The notes beneath the pieces were generated by a model. That model ran no database searches, was not told the origin of the DNA, and saw nothing but the letters and a program-made list of their open reading frames with translations. Both the position numbers and the translations under genes were made by a program. From assembly GCF_036898095.1 (NCBI RefSeq), contig NC_090763.1:57885731-57949730 (forward strand): a stretch of DNA of 64,000 nt. The letters run 5' to 3'. Shown here piece by piece: positions 44,461 to 56,039 of the stretch (position 1 is the stretch's first letter; each line of letters opens with the position of its first letter). This stretch comes from Palaemon carinicauda. Its lineage: Eukaryota; Arthropoda; Malacostraca; Decapoda; Palaemonidae.

Positions 44461-45512
44461 ATTGTGAATAACAACACAGTTGTAATAACAAAGGCTATTG
44501 TGGATATGGCCGTGGCCTGAGACCGAAGTAAGGGCCACCGGAGGGTCTTATCTAAACAATATGAAGCCCGTCCCATGTAGTAAACAATATAAATATAACA
44601 ATAGAACGAAAGTTATTGAGAATCCCTCGTGGCGGAGTATAACTCAAGGCGGAGTGGATAACGTTCATAACTACTCCCGAGCCGTAACGGGGAGAGGACG
44701 AAACACGGACCAAAATAACGCTAACAATTGAAAAGACACGAAAAATAAATAACTCGTAAGTTATCATCCACCCAGAGGGGGAGAGGTGAGGGAGGGAGAA
44801 CCCGCTGAACGCACAAAACGGAAAACGGGAAATCCACTACCCCACCGGAGCTAAGAAAGAAAACGAGAGAAAGGGGTAACTCGTGACTGCGAACAGAAAA
44901 CGGGGACCCCAATCTCCCGCTCTCTTGGACACAAAAACAGGACTAAAAATCACAAAACACTATTATAAACGTATAAAATAAAAATGTACATCCATATAAT
45001 ACTACGATCGAAGAATAGCATCCGTTAAAACTTAAAATAAATAGCACTGTTCCTTTAACCGAGTCGAGTGACGAACGCCTCGGGCGGTTACTAAACAAAA
45101 ACAAAGCTAAATCGCTATCTCGATCGTAGGCTGGACTTACTTGCAAAAAGTACCATGAGCATAAATACACAAAAAAAAAAAAATAAAAATAAAAATAATA
45201 ACGGTTCTAAAGGCATAAGGCCAGGGACTTAACCAAGAACCTAAGTGACAGAGTACTAAACGGGCAGATAAAGATGAATTCCCAAACAAGTGAACAAACA
45301 ATGGCCGCCATGACAGGCCAGACGGGAATAATAAAACAGACTATACTGGATATAAAACACAAGCCCGGTACAAAAAAATACTGTCAAAACAAACTATGGT
45401 ACTTAACATTGGAATGTGTGAAGATGGAGCTTCGGACATGACAAAATAAATCCACGATAGATAAAAAAGACCGAGAGCACAACGAAAACATTCAACACCT
45501 TGAATTCCAAAA
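44461..45512 (-). other. Element A leader, non-coding
   Basis: About 1 kb between the 5' inverted repeat and the hairpin units. It includes the CTCCGCCTTGAGTTAT motif (about 44,634-44,656) shared with element B's leader. No coding exon was found; short frames on either strand have no domain. A first Gag exon may lie here. Confidence 0.55.
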
Positions 45513-45802
45513 AGAAGGATGTCGTTCAGATGGCGCTCGCGTCGTGGCGTGGGTGGTGCGGCGATGGGGATGTGTCTAGGGCCTCTGTATCGGCCCATCC
45601 CTTTGGCGAAGGAATTAACTAAATGGAAGACAACCTGTGAATAGTGGATTTCACGCGCCTTTGCTTTATACACGACACCCAAAAGGTGCTCGCGCGAGGG
45701 TTGTAACCTCAGCATTCCATGCTTTTATCTTTCTCTGGTATAATTGGAAGGTTTTTATCAGAAAAGGTATACAAGAAGGACTTTTCGCCCGGCGCCACAG
45801 GT
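45513..45802. repeat. Element A inverted terminal repeat, 5' copy
   Basis: Complement of 37,972-38,261. It is followed by the outer end GTTCGACCCAGAA, then the sixth unit of the 93-bp array. Confidence 0.95.
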
Positions 45803-45813
45803 TCGACCCAGAA

Positions 45814-45905
45814 ATGCCTATATTTATGCATAGTCAATTCTAACTATGTCTAGATATGGATAAATATCCATACAACATAGTGTTCATATAGAAATAAATT
45901 TCCAC
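45814..45905 (+). repeat. 93-bp tandem array, sixth unit
   Basis: Starts ATGCCTATATTTATGCAT immediately after the end of element A and continues through ATAAATATCCATACAACATA and TTCATATAGAAATAAATT. Confidence 0.92.
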
Positions 45906-46075
45906 CCAGTGGCGAATGCGCCAACAGTGTCACATTTCATGAATACAAGTGTCGCACTATACCCCAGAAGATAATACATTAAATAACTTGTCTTTAAAAT
46001 GGCTTTTTAAGAGTATACAGCTGATCCCAGCCTGTGAATAGGATCGCTAACCAAAGTTCAAGGAACATCCAGACT
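45906..46075 (+). other. Element B leader or spacer
   Basis: Unassigned sequence between the 93-bp unit and the first Gag-like segment of element B. Confidence 0.4.
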
Positions 46076-47150
46076 CATGTCCCCTTTGTGTTACAGAAGG
46101 TTCGCCTGCATGGTTCCCATCAGGATGATGATGATTCTCTCTGGCCTGCAAAGAGAGGCTCTCCACCCTTGGGTATCGAAGTTGGGAAGGAATGGTCCAT
46201 CTAGAGGTCCCTATCTCCTCGGAGTGTCCTCTCTAAGGTTGGACAACGACCCCATGGACGGGCAGGTATGTGGGGATGAGTTTTGAGCCTTCAGTTTTGC
46301 AATTACCTACGTCACCGACCTAGGACCATTAAAGGATCCTAATGTTCATGTTACCCTGCATAGACTGTGACGGCTAAAAGCAACACATTCTAAGGAAATC
46401 CAAGGGGCTATGACGAGCTCTAAGGTAGGGTGGTGAGTCAGTGCCGTTCAGGAACTCGGATATAGGTGGTACCATAAATCTGGAGGGCATAGACGTCCTC
46501 CCTCTGGGGGACCTAGATTTTACTCCCAGGTACTAGAATTCCCATTCAACGGATTCGTTCGGTTGAAAGAGATTGCCTTGGTTAGCTTAGACAAGGTACC
46601 GAAGGTAACGGTATTATTTCCTAAAGGGCAGGCCCGATCTGTCTGGACCAGGATGTTGTCAGCCTGGGGGGTACGATAATTCCAGGCTCTGCCCTTCCAG
46701 TTCGACCTACACGTTTGTTGGTCTGATCGGGTCAGTTGTGGGAAGTACGTTCTGTCTGAGACCTCTATCAGACAGGAATTGATAGTCGGTTTCCCACTCG
46801 TCATCACAGCCTTCCTCTGGTTCGACGATTTTGTATCTGACCCCCCATCATCAGGTGGTTTACCTCACTGATTCCCCAGGTACACAGTCCAACTCCGTTG
46901 GGATGTTTTGCCTGCATGCAGCCCTAGATCCGAACCCTCAGGCTCCTTTCATGGACACCAGAGAGGAAGCTACAGGAGTAGAAGACAGTCCCGACATCAA
47001 GGCGGACCTAGGAAAAAGGGGGCTCGGAGAAGGGAAGGACCTAGATTCACTCCCTCACAACGCGGTGGTCCTGGTAGAGGGAAGACTTTACCACTTTCGT
47101 GACCATTGGACTCGGTCTGTGGGATCATAGCATAGTCTCTAACGGTTTGA
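46076..47150 (+). pseudogene. Element B Gag remnant
   Basis: Follows CCTTTGTGTTACAG| (acceptor matching element A at 43,871). It matches element A exon 2 at 46,150-46,250 (PWVSKLGRNGPSRGPYLLG). Short pieces of the main Gag occur at 46,530-46,660 in shifting frames, and the C-terminal tail at 46,908-47,102 (RSEPSGSFHGHQRGSYRSRR). Large internal deletions remove most of Gag. Confidence 0.8.
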
Positions 47151-48525
47151 GATGAAAATGGCCTCAAGGTCCTCCTCCTCCGCCAGTGACCTTCTCCCAG
47201 AAATACACTCCCGTCCTGAAAGAGTACACCACAGGGTTACTCAAGAAAAAGCAATCAAACGACTATCTCTTAGGTATGGACCTTACTTCCCCGTGGGACC
47301 GTCACCACCTCTGTCGATCTTACCGACCGCTATTAGCTTGCGCCTATAGCTCGAAACTTCTCTTCTTATCTGGGTTTCCACCTAAGCAGGAAAGCCTTTG
47401 TGTTCAAGACATACCCTTCGGCCTCAACATTGATCCCAGGATATTCACGAAACTGGGAGAGGCAGTGTTAGAACAACTCAGGAACCAAGAGATACTGATC
47501 ATTGCTTATCTGGCCGGTTGGCTCATTTGGGCCCGGCCGGCCATAGAAGGTAACAGAGCTACGAAGGAATTTCTTCGATCGCTCGACAACCTGTGATTTC
47601 GGGTCAATCTCCATAAGTCTCGCCTGCGACCATCAGGCCACTTAGAATGGTTAGCCATTCAGTGGGACCTTTCGAAGCACACGTTGTCTCTCCCTTCCAA
47701 AAGTAAGAGGAATAGGTTCCAAGATCAAGAATTTCTCAAGCACAAACAGGTGTCCAAAGAGCCTAGAAAGTATCCTCGGCCTTTCCCAATTCACTTCAGT
47801 AACAGATCTCCTAATAAAAGCCAAACTCAAGACATCAATCGATTTTGGAGAAAGAGAGCTACAGTACCTATAAGAAGACAAGGTCTCGAAGATCCCCTCT
47901 GTCGGGAAAATGAGACTACGCCCATGGTCCGAACCGAAGAACCTCTCCAAAGCGGTTCCTCTACAATTCCCACCTCCACAAGTGACATTCCATTCAGCCG
48001 TGTCTCTAAGTGGATGGGGGGATTTCTCCGAACATCAGATGTTTCAGGTTCTTGGTCACTAGCCATGAAACAGTCCCATATCAATGTTCTCGAAGCCATG
48101 GCAGTGTTCTTGACCCTGAAGAGAGAGACTCCTCCGAGGTCGACCCACATCAGAGTAGTGTCAGACAGCACAGACGAGGTACACTACGGAAACAGGGGAG
48201 GATCCAAGTCACCCAACCTGAATCAGATCCTGGTCACTTTCTTCGCCTGGGCAACAGAAAAGAACTGGTTCCTGTCAGCACCTCACCTAGCGGGAGGCCA
48301 GGATGTGAGAACGGGCTCACTATCCAGGACGAGTTCCCTGGAGTCAGAATTTCACTCCGGTGGATACTCAGGTTCGTTCCAGGCATCCAGGTAGATCTAT
48401 TCACATCTCAGATCAATCACAAACTTCCTTGTTATGTGACCCCAATCCTGGACCCTCGGGCTCATGCCATGGACGCATTACCCCGGGATTGGAATCATTA
48501 GAGGAAGATTTCCCTATCTCTCCCA
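47040..48525 (+). pseudogene. Element B RT-RNase H remnant
   Basis: Same order as element A with frameshifts and deletions: VEGRLYHFRDHWTRS, LLKKKQSNDYLL-like, PFGLNIDPRIFTKLGEAVLE (motif B), a decayed motif C (IAYLAGWLIW, YLDD changed to YLAG), INVLEAMAVFLTLKRETPPR, TDEVHYGNRGGSKSP and the VDLFTSQINHKLPCYVTP methylase-like box. The lost YLDD aspartates and broken frames rule out activity. Confidence 0.88.
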
Positions 48526-49198
48526 GTGAATCTTCTAAAAACTTTAACACCGACTGCGCTCCTTCCGGGGCGCAGTGGTTTTAGTACCACCTCACTGCCC
48601 AAGAACAGTTGGTTTCCTCTCCTCCTCGAGTGGAAACTCCGTCCCATCCGGATTCCGTTCCTCAAACTGACCCGAGTATTCCAAACTCACTCTGTCAGAT
48701 TACTCAAGGATGTCCAAAACCCTAACTTTGTGGACTACAGGAAGTTGGCAGCTCGTAGAGACTCGAACATTGAACCGGAAAACGATTTCTTACTCGAATC
48801 AGTCAAAAGGGACTCGACAATTCGCCAATATGATTCGGCCGTTAACCCCCAAAATAGGTGGTCCCCTTGGAAAGTTATTCCTCTTCTCCAAGATACTTTT
48901 CTATGTCCGGTCACCACTCTCAGGGCCTTTTTAGCCACGACTGCTACCCGATCGTCTGGCCCCTTGTTTATCAGGGAACAAGGAGGTACCATTCCCATAC
49001 GTGGTATTAGGCTATAGATCCTATACTTCGTTTGACAAGCCAATCCGGGATCATTTCCCCCAGAAGATGGACTTTGATGACCTTATAAAGTTCACGGGTT
49101 GGGAATCTCCTATGGTCTTCAAACGCCACTATCTAATGAACTTACAGGCTCTTAAATACCCAACAGTTGCAGCTGGGAGCCGTATCTCTCCCCAGTGA
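48526..49198 (+). pseudogene. Element B tyrosine recombinase remnant
   Basis: Pieces match element A's recombinase: NPNFVDYRKLAARRDSNIEP, KRDSTIRQYDSAV, then a deletion of the core-binding part and first catalytic Arg, PQNRWSPWKVIPLLQDT, SSGPLFIREQGGTIPIRGIR, and after a frameshift and loss of the H-x-x-R segment, GWESPMVFKRHYLMNLQALK and the common C-terminus TVAAGSRISPQ. Confidence 0.9.
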
Positions 49199-49972
49199 TC
49201 TTTTGTTCTTCCTTTCATCCATCTCTTTTCTTCTCCCTCCTACCCGCCACTCGCACCACGACGCCGCTTCCTTGGTGGTTCGTTAGCCCTAAGTTTATTA
49301 CATATTAGGTTATGTTTGTAACTATTATTGATTACCGTTGTTACAGGGTTGGGATATTCTTGGCCATGTCAGTTTTGTAGCATGTTTCCTCTGATACTCG
49401 GAGGCTTCCCTGTTATCATGTTTGTTTACCTTAATTATTTATGATTTTCTTTACATGGTGTTGTTTCTCTCCCCTCTTTAAATTAGTTATTGTTGGGCTT
49501 GGAAGGCATTCTCTGGTACATTTTCACCCGGCGCCACAGATCGACCCAGAAAAGGGATTTTGACGAAGGAAAAATCTATTTCTGGGGAGAGACCTGTGGC
49601 GCCCGGTGAAACCCTTCCCCTTTATTTTACACAATCCCACCCTTGCCTTTCCAAGCCATCATGGCCATACAGAAGGATGTTGTTCAGATGGCGCTCGCGT
49701 CGTGGCGTGGGTGGTGTGGCGCTGGTGGTTGGCAAGGGCCTTTGTATCGGCCCATCCCTTTGACGAAGGAATTAACTAAATGGAAGACAACCTGTGAATA
49801 GTGGATTTCACGCGCCTTTGCTTTATACACGACACCCTAAAGGTGCTCGCGCGAGGGTTGTAACCTCAGCATTCCATGCTTTTATCTTTCTCTGGTATAA
49901 TTGGAAGGTTTTATCAGAAAAGGTATATAAGAAGGACTCTTTTCACCCGGCGCCACAGATCGACCCAGAAAA
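49199..49972 (+). mobile_element. Element B 3' end with internal complementary region
   Basis: 3' untranslated region, then the joined-end region at 49,521-49,615 (GCGCCACAGATCGACCCAGA then AAAGGGATTTTGACGAAGGA), then the 3' terminal repeat to GATCGACCCAGAA near 49,972. The layout equals that of element A at 37,932-38,791 in the opposite orientation. Confidence 0.9.
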
Positions 49973-50484
49973 CCCAGTTGTTGCTTCTTGGTAGTACTCA
50001 GTAGTACCTAAGAGACTGGTTGCTCTTGGATATCTGTAAATTCCAGTAATCGCTAGCCTTTCGCTGTGAATCCTGGTGAGAAAATGGGCTCCTGCCTTGT
50101 GCTGCTCAGTTGGGAGCTGCGTCACGTTAGAGACAGCCCGACTTTGAGGAGACTTAATTTGGTTTGGTACCACTCATGGGAGGTTGGGGACAGAAAAGAT
50201 GAAAAGTCACCCAGGAATAAGTGGATTTGGCAGCAGATGGGTAACTATCAGCTCCCCCCCCCCCCCCTTTTTACACTAGTGGTCACAAAGCTAATAGTTG
50301 TAGAGGTTATTAGCTGACATTTCCAAATATACACATTAGACAATATCACAGAAATTAATCATGAGTGACCCCCCTTGATGAGGATGGGGGGCTTAGGGAT
50401 TAGCAGCTGGGCTCTTAATGAACAGTGGGAACTACTTTCCCACTGGACCTCGGTGCCCAACTGTTGATCCAACTAAATCAGTCG
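49973..50484. other. Intergenic; poly-C tract at about 50,255
   Basis: No gene supported. A C run of about 14 bases is present. Confidence 0.45.
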
Positions 50485-50945
50485 GCACTTTCTCTTTTCC
50501 TTATGGTCATTTCTTTTTTTCTCCCATCTCTTCCTTTTGGGCATGATATTGTGGACGACTTTTGCTTATTTGATTATACTTAGGCTGCTGCTTTGGATTT
50601 GGCACAGTGTGAGATGGACGGCATGCCATCTCAACCTGTGCCAATTTAGACGCCATCACCCTCTGGCAGACCCCATTGGGTGCAGACCAAGTCTGTTAAG
50701 AGTCAGGCTCCAGTGACCCGGTTGTAAGTCGCCCATATTTGCAGGTAATTGGTGACACCAGGCATTGGAGTCGCCGGTTGGATGGGCTAACCACCCCCAC
50801 TGACCAGTGTATGCCCACCTTAAGAGAGGCAGCCCCTCTCTAATAGAGGACTGGTACCTGCTGAAGCCTCTTCTTGCGTTGGGCCACATGGGATAGGAGG
50901 ACTGACATCCTCTGATAAGAGGTGGATAACCCGGCTTGCTCATAC
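50485..50945 (+). repeat. Leader-like repeat upstream of the I-group LINE, copy 1
   Basis: Matches 56,720-57,180 throughout: GCACTTTCTCTTTTCCTT, GGATGGACGGCATGCCATCT-like, CATCACCCTCTGGCAGACCC, CCATTGGGTGCAGAC, CTGACCAGTGTA and GCTGAAGCCTCTTCT. Copy 1 lies about 100 bases before the first recognisable LINE sequence, so it is probably the 5' untranslated region of that LINE. Confidence 0.75.
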
Positions 50946-51059
50946 CAAAAAAAACCACCCCTTTGTTGACGACCTGGAAAATACAAACATAGACCTCGGT
51001 ACAGACAGCTCCAACTCGGGTTCTAATATTGTAACGTTGGAACCTTATATGCGTTAAGG

Positions 51060-52550
51060 AAAGAATGATAAGAAAACACCAGAGAAGAAAAGAGAGTGAG
51101 AAATGATGACGGTACAGAAAGATACAGAAAAGTAGAAGTATTACCTGGTCACTATGAATAGTGTATTATGAAAATTTTTTTATCTTGGAATTTGAAAACG
51201 GAAGAAATGAGCGTGTAAATGTTTTCAAAGCTAACAGGGAAATAGTCATTATGTGGAGGGCAGCCAAAAATTCTACCCCAGGGAAATGGAAGTCTCTTGA
51301 TAGACACACTATCCCCAATATAAGGTGAAAGGTTAAAAACACTTAAAACATTGGATGGTCATAGTGTAAAATGCATTTCGCACCCTACTTTCAACCAGAG
51401 TAGAGGTGTGATATATGCTCCAGAATTCCTGGATATAGAGGAAAAAGAAATTGAGGATGAACTGAAAAGTCAAGGAGTAGTAAAAGTAATTAGAATGAGA
51501 AAGTGTTGGAGAACAACGTATTCCTCTTGCTACTTTGATTATAACATTTGATCAATGTAGATTACCAAATGTTATTAAGGCTGGTTGGCTATCTTTGAAG
51601 GTGAAACCTTTATCCCTTCACCATTGCGATGTTATCATTGCCAAATGTATGGCCATTTAAGCCAGAAATGCAAGGAAAAACTGAATAATAAGCCAGCTAT
51701 TTGTGCCTACTGTGGAAAAAGTACTCGTGGAGTATGCATAGAAGAACCCTAATTGCATACATTGTGGGGAAGCAAAGCACACCCAGCTACATCTAAAAGC
51801 TGCATTAAGTTTATTTTTGAAAAAGAAATAAAGGCCATTAGGACCATGGAAAGGGTTGCTTTTAAAGAGGCTCGTAAAAGAGCTCTTGAAAAGCAGATAA
51901 GACCAGGCAACCTTTTTCAATGGTTCTGAAGAAAAACTTGCCAAACCACACACGAAAATTATATCTCTACTTCTAAGATAAAGAAACAAATGAAAGTAGT
52001 TAAAGAGGTTGAAAGTTCCATCGAAAATCTATGTCCAGAAATTGGAGAAAAATCAAAACAGATTCTAAAAGATCTGAAAGATATTCAAAAGCCAACTACT
52101 CAGATTCTAAACAATAGTACAAAACTCTCTCAGGCTGTGTCCTTGCCTGATCTGATGGAGGTTCCACTTGAAACCAATTTACCTGGTGAACATGTTGTGG
52201 AGAAGGTGCAAAAACCTGACAGATCACAACCTTTTAATCGAAAGAGAGAGACCTCCATCTCTCTCGCCTCCTACCATATGAAACATTAAAGTCACGACTT
52301 CAAATAAATATGATATCTTGTCTGCTGATGTTTCTAATCAACTAGAAGGTAAATTGAACCAATCAGAAATTCAAGTTGAGGTCCACCATCCTCCTCAACA
52401 ATTAGATCAAAAGGACACAAAGAAAAAGAGGAACACAAAACCCACTATATCAAGATCCTCTTTAGAGATACCACCGGGAAATATTGTTAGATCAAATATT
52501 GCCAATGGGAAGACTTCCTCTAAGGTGTCTTCCAAAATATAAACCATAGT
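51060..52550 (+). pseudogene. I-group LINE ORF1 (Gag-like) remnant
   Basis: Broken plus frames. A CCHC zinc knuckle reads CYHCQMYGHLSQKC (51,630-51,671) and a second motif CAYCGKSTRGVC follows. The segment EKEIKAIRTMERVAFKEARK is also typical of I/Jockey Gag-like ORF1 proteins. Further Lys/Ser-rich frames lie at 51,990-52,540. Stops at several points. It precedes ORF2 with the usual order and strand. Confidence 0.75.
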
Positions 52551-52554
52551 TTTT

Positions 52555-53560
52555 TTCCTCCATTCTGCAATGGAATTGCCAGGGTTTAAATGCGAAATAT
52601 GAACAACTTGAGCTCCTCATACGTGAGCACTCCCCTATAACTGTATGTCTACAAGAAAGCAAGCTCGATGCCAATACTCCTTGTTCTCGAGAGCATGTTA
52701 GCTATAGGACGCCATATGATCAACGAGCAGGGAGCCCTAGGGGAAGTCTTATATACATTCGTTGAGATGTTCCCCAAATATCTTTGTCTATCTGTACCCC
52801 TCTGCAGGCAGTGGTTGTACAGATTGATATAGGGAGAAAATACAATCTGTTCTCTTTACTTGCCTCCAAATGATAACATCTCGTATGATAATATAGTAGA
52901 GGTGATTAAACAACTCCCACAACCTTTTCTCTTACTAGGAGATCTTAATAGTAGACATCCTTTATGGGGTGATGTTTTGGCAAACGCAAGGGGTAATATT
53001 ATATCATCAATTTTGGAGAATTAAGATATCGGACTCCTTAATACAGGAGAGGCCACACATTTTCATGTTCAGACATGTACCGTGTCCTGCATTGACCTAT
53101 CAGTTGCAAGCTCTAACTGTTTTCTCGATTTTAATTGGAGAACATTAGATGATTGGCATACTAGTGATCATTCACCAATCATTATAAACACCAACAATGG
53201 TCCACCTTTACATAGATCACCTCGATGGAATCTTGATAAGGCGGACTGGGATAGATTTCGGGAGTTAAGTGAAATTGAAGGAAATGCAAAACAGTTTGAA
53301 AGTGTTGATGATGCCATAGACTTACTTAATGGAACTCTTCACACAGCAGGAGTTAATTCCATTCCCAAACCAACAGGGATATTCAGATGACGACCAGTCC
53401 CCTGGTGGTCATCAGAACTAACTGCCCTGCACCGAGCCACAAGAAAGTCTCTAACTCGATTGCTCATGCGCCGTACTGAGGAGAATTTAGTCATATAAGA
53501 AATGTAGAGCACAGTTCCGTCATGCCATGAAAGAAGCTAGGCGCCAGTCTTGGATGTAAT
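52555..53560 (+). pseudogene. I-group LINE ORF2, endonuclease domain
   Basis: Apurinic-type endonuclease in broken frames: ILQWNCQGLNAKYEQLELLI (Asn-containing first motif), CLQESKLD (catalytic Glu), QPFLLLGDLNSRHPLWGD (Asp-Asn), TVSCIDLSVASSN and WHTSDHSPI (SDH). Several stops lie between the motifs. Confidence 0.88.
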
Positions 53561-55000
53561 TTGTTTCCTCCATAAACATTAGATCACCAATATCATGTGT
53601 GGAGGAAAGTCAAAAAGATAGCAGGCAAATTCACCCCAAACCCACCACCAGTGTTAAAGGTAAATGGCCAGTATATGTCTGGAGCAACCGAAGTTAGCAA
53701 TGCCCTGGCTGACCATTTTTCAAATGTATCTTGGAAGTGTAAAGCAGTTCCTGGTCACCAGTATAGGAGCATAGAAGAAAAGAAAGTTTTAAATTTCGCA
53801 ACAAGAAAGCAAGAGTCATACAATTCTCCTTTTACTGAAAGAGAATATGATTCTGCTCTTGCTACGTGTAACGATACAGCCCCTGGACCTGATGGAATTC
53901 CATATGCAATGAGTAAACACGTACCTTTTAATACAAGGTTATTTATTTTAAGCATTTTTAATAGAATATGGCATGATCATAGTTATCCAAGTGTTTGGGA
54001 ACTAGCCATTATTTTAGCCTTTTTAAAACCCGTAAGGACAAGTTTTTAGCAGCAAATTATTGGCCAATTGCATTGACATCTTGTTTGTGCAAAATCATAG
54101 AGAAGATGGTCATTGTAAGACTGATATGGTACCTTGAAAAGAAGGGTATTTTATCACCCATTCAATGTGGATTCAGAAAAATGCACTCAACGACAGATGT
54201 GCTGATATGACTTTAGTCCTCCATTTGTGAAGCCTTTGCTTCCAAACAGCACCATGTGACAGTTTTTTTTTTTATTTTTTTTATTTTTTTTATTTTTTTT
54301 TTTTTTTATCTTGAAAAGGCTTATGATACCACATGGAGATATGGTATACTTGAAAGAATCCATGAGTTCGGATTAAGAGGAGAGCTACCACTATTTTTTC
54401 AGTCATTTCTTTCACATAGAGTTTTCCAAGTGAGAGTTGGGGAAACTCCTATCAGAGTAAATGACAGTAAGGAGGAGTTCCGCAGGGTAGTGTGCCGAGT
54501 GTAACCCTTTTTGCACTAGCAATTAATGGAATATCCTCAGTCATTCCCCGGGATGTTGTCGCAAGATTATTTGTGAATGATCTCTCCATATCATTTGCTG
54601 GAGCTAGAATAGCAATGGTTGAGAGAAAAATACAACTCTCTATTGATAAAATTATCCATTGGGCCGATATGAATGGATTTAAGTTCTTGACAAGTAAAAT
54701 TACAATTGTCCATTTCTGTCGTATCAGGGGAGTACATCCAGACCCGGATATATACATCAAAGGTCAACGAATCCCATGTGCAAGTGAAGCTAAATTTTTA
54801 GGGTTGATATTTAATAGTAGGATTACATTGGTTTCTCACTTAAAAGCATTAAAAGCTAAATGTCATGAGGCTCTGAATCTATTAAAAGTATTTTCCCCAT
54901 ACATCGTGGGGGCCAGACCGCAATACTATTTTAAAATTATACAAGGCCTTGATTTTTCCCAAAATTAGTAACGGATCCGAAATATACTCCTCAGCCACCC
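53561..55000 (+). pseudogene. I-group LINE ORF2, reverse transcriptase
   Basis: VWRKVKKIAGKFTPNPPPVL, then SALATCNDTAPGPDGIPYAM, NYWPIALTSCLCKIIEKMVI, YLEKAYDTTWRYGILERIHE (motif A Asp lost, Tyr-Leu-Glu-Lys-Ala), VARLFVNDLSISFAG (FADD box changed to FVND) and EAKFLGLIFNSRITLVSHLK. A T-rich slippage tract (54,258-54,307) interrupts motif A. Frameshifts at about 54,040, 54,210, 54,500 and 54,960. Confidence 0.9.
54258..54307 (+). repeat. T-rich (T8A-like) slippage tract in the LINE
   Basis: Runs of T broken by single A residues. It replaces part of the RT coding sequence before YLEKAYDTT. Confidence 0.85.
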
Positions 55001-55773
55001 CAAGGCAGTTGAAAATATTAGATTCTATACATCATGCTGGTATTAGATTGTCCACAGGAGCGTTTAGAACCTCACCTATCACGAGTCTCCTTGTTGATGC
55101 TGGGCAGTTGCCTCTAGACCTTTACCGAATGTCCTCTATTATTCGGTATTGGTTTGGATTGCAAAGACTCCCTAATTCTTCAGCCTTTCAGACTGCAAGC
55201 CTTGTAAGGCACTCAACATACTTTGAGTTGCACCCAAAATCTCAAACTTTTGGGTTTTGGGTGAAACAATTATTAAACAATCTGGATATAATTAGAATTA
55301 AGGTGCTTCCATTCAAGGTATCATCAACGCCTCCATGGAAATTAACTGACGTATCTTTTTTTAAATACTTTATTGGAGTTAAGAAGAATATGACTGACTT
55401 AGAATCCAGGTCTCTTTTTATGGAACATATTGCAGACCATAGGGGATCGACTTATACTGATGGCTCCAAATCTGATGCTGGCATTGGATTTGGAGTACAT
55501 AGTAATGATTTTAATTGTAGAGGTGCACTTCCTCTAACAGCTTCCATATTTACTGCTGAACTGTATGGCATACTAACTGCTATTGAGGAAATAGCTTTGG
55601 AAAAGGAGGGTAATTTTACAGTTTTAAGTGATGCGAGGAGTGTCCTTCAAGCTTTAGAAGTTTTTAATTCTAGTAACCCTCTAATTTTAAAGATTCTAGA
55701 AAGTCTCTTCATTATTGGAAGGAAAAGTATAATGTTTCGATTTTGTTGGGTTCCAGCACATGTAATAACTTAA
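54949..55773 (+). pseudogene. I-group LINE ORF2, C-terminus with RNase H
   Basis: A 274-codon uninterrupted plus frame. Residues from about 165 on are an RNase H domain: STYTDGSKSDAGIGFGVHSN (Asp), SIFTAELYGILTAIEEIALE (Glu), FTVLSDARSVLQALEVFNSS (Asp) and FCWVPAHVIT before a stop, so the last catalytic Asp is lost. RNase H in a non-LTR ORF2 is characteristic of the I group (I, Nimb, Loa and relatives). Confidence 0.9.
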
Positions 55774-56039
55774 GAAATAGATATCTGTTTGAGGCTTGAG
55801 GTGAGGATTGCAGGTTCATCCTTGCCAAGATTCTTGGACATGATGTGTCCTACTATGAGAGCGGCATTTTTAGATTTATTTCAGAAGCAGGTCTTCTGAA
55901 AACTATTTAACTCTTATAATGACTTCTTAACTTCTATGGTTTTAATTTAGTTCTCTTTTATTTTTCATATATAATAAATGCTATCAGCGTCAATGACCAT
56001 AGATGTTAGGATGCCAGAAAACTTTCAATCAATCTCATA
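55774..56039 (+). other. Probable LINE 3' region, nothing recognised
   Basis: No poly-A tail or defined 3' end found. Confidence 0.4.

Larger units (their letters stand above)
37932..45813 (-). mobile_element. DIRS-like retrotransposon, element A (7,882 bp)
   Basis: A near-complete tyrosine-recombinase retrotransposon on the minus strand. It has inverted terminal repeats of about 290 bases (37,972-38,261 and 45,513-45,802), short unique outer ends, and an internal complementary region (38,325-38,412) that holds the two outer ends joined, as expected for a DIRS circular intermediate. Order of coding parts: spliced Gag, RT/RNase H, methylase-like region, tyrosine recombinase. There are no LTRs and no DDE integrase. 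It interrupts a 93-bp tandem array with no added or lost bases at the site. Two in-frame stops (TAG 42,986-42,988, TAA 41,425-41,427) suggest this copy is defective. Confidence 0.95.

Noticed and set aside
37932..45813. LTR retrotransposon or endogenous virus
   Set aside because: Ends are inverted rather than direct, there is no DDE integrase, protease or envelope, and a tyrosine recombinase with an internal complementary region is present; DIRS-like fits better.
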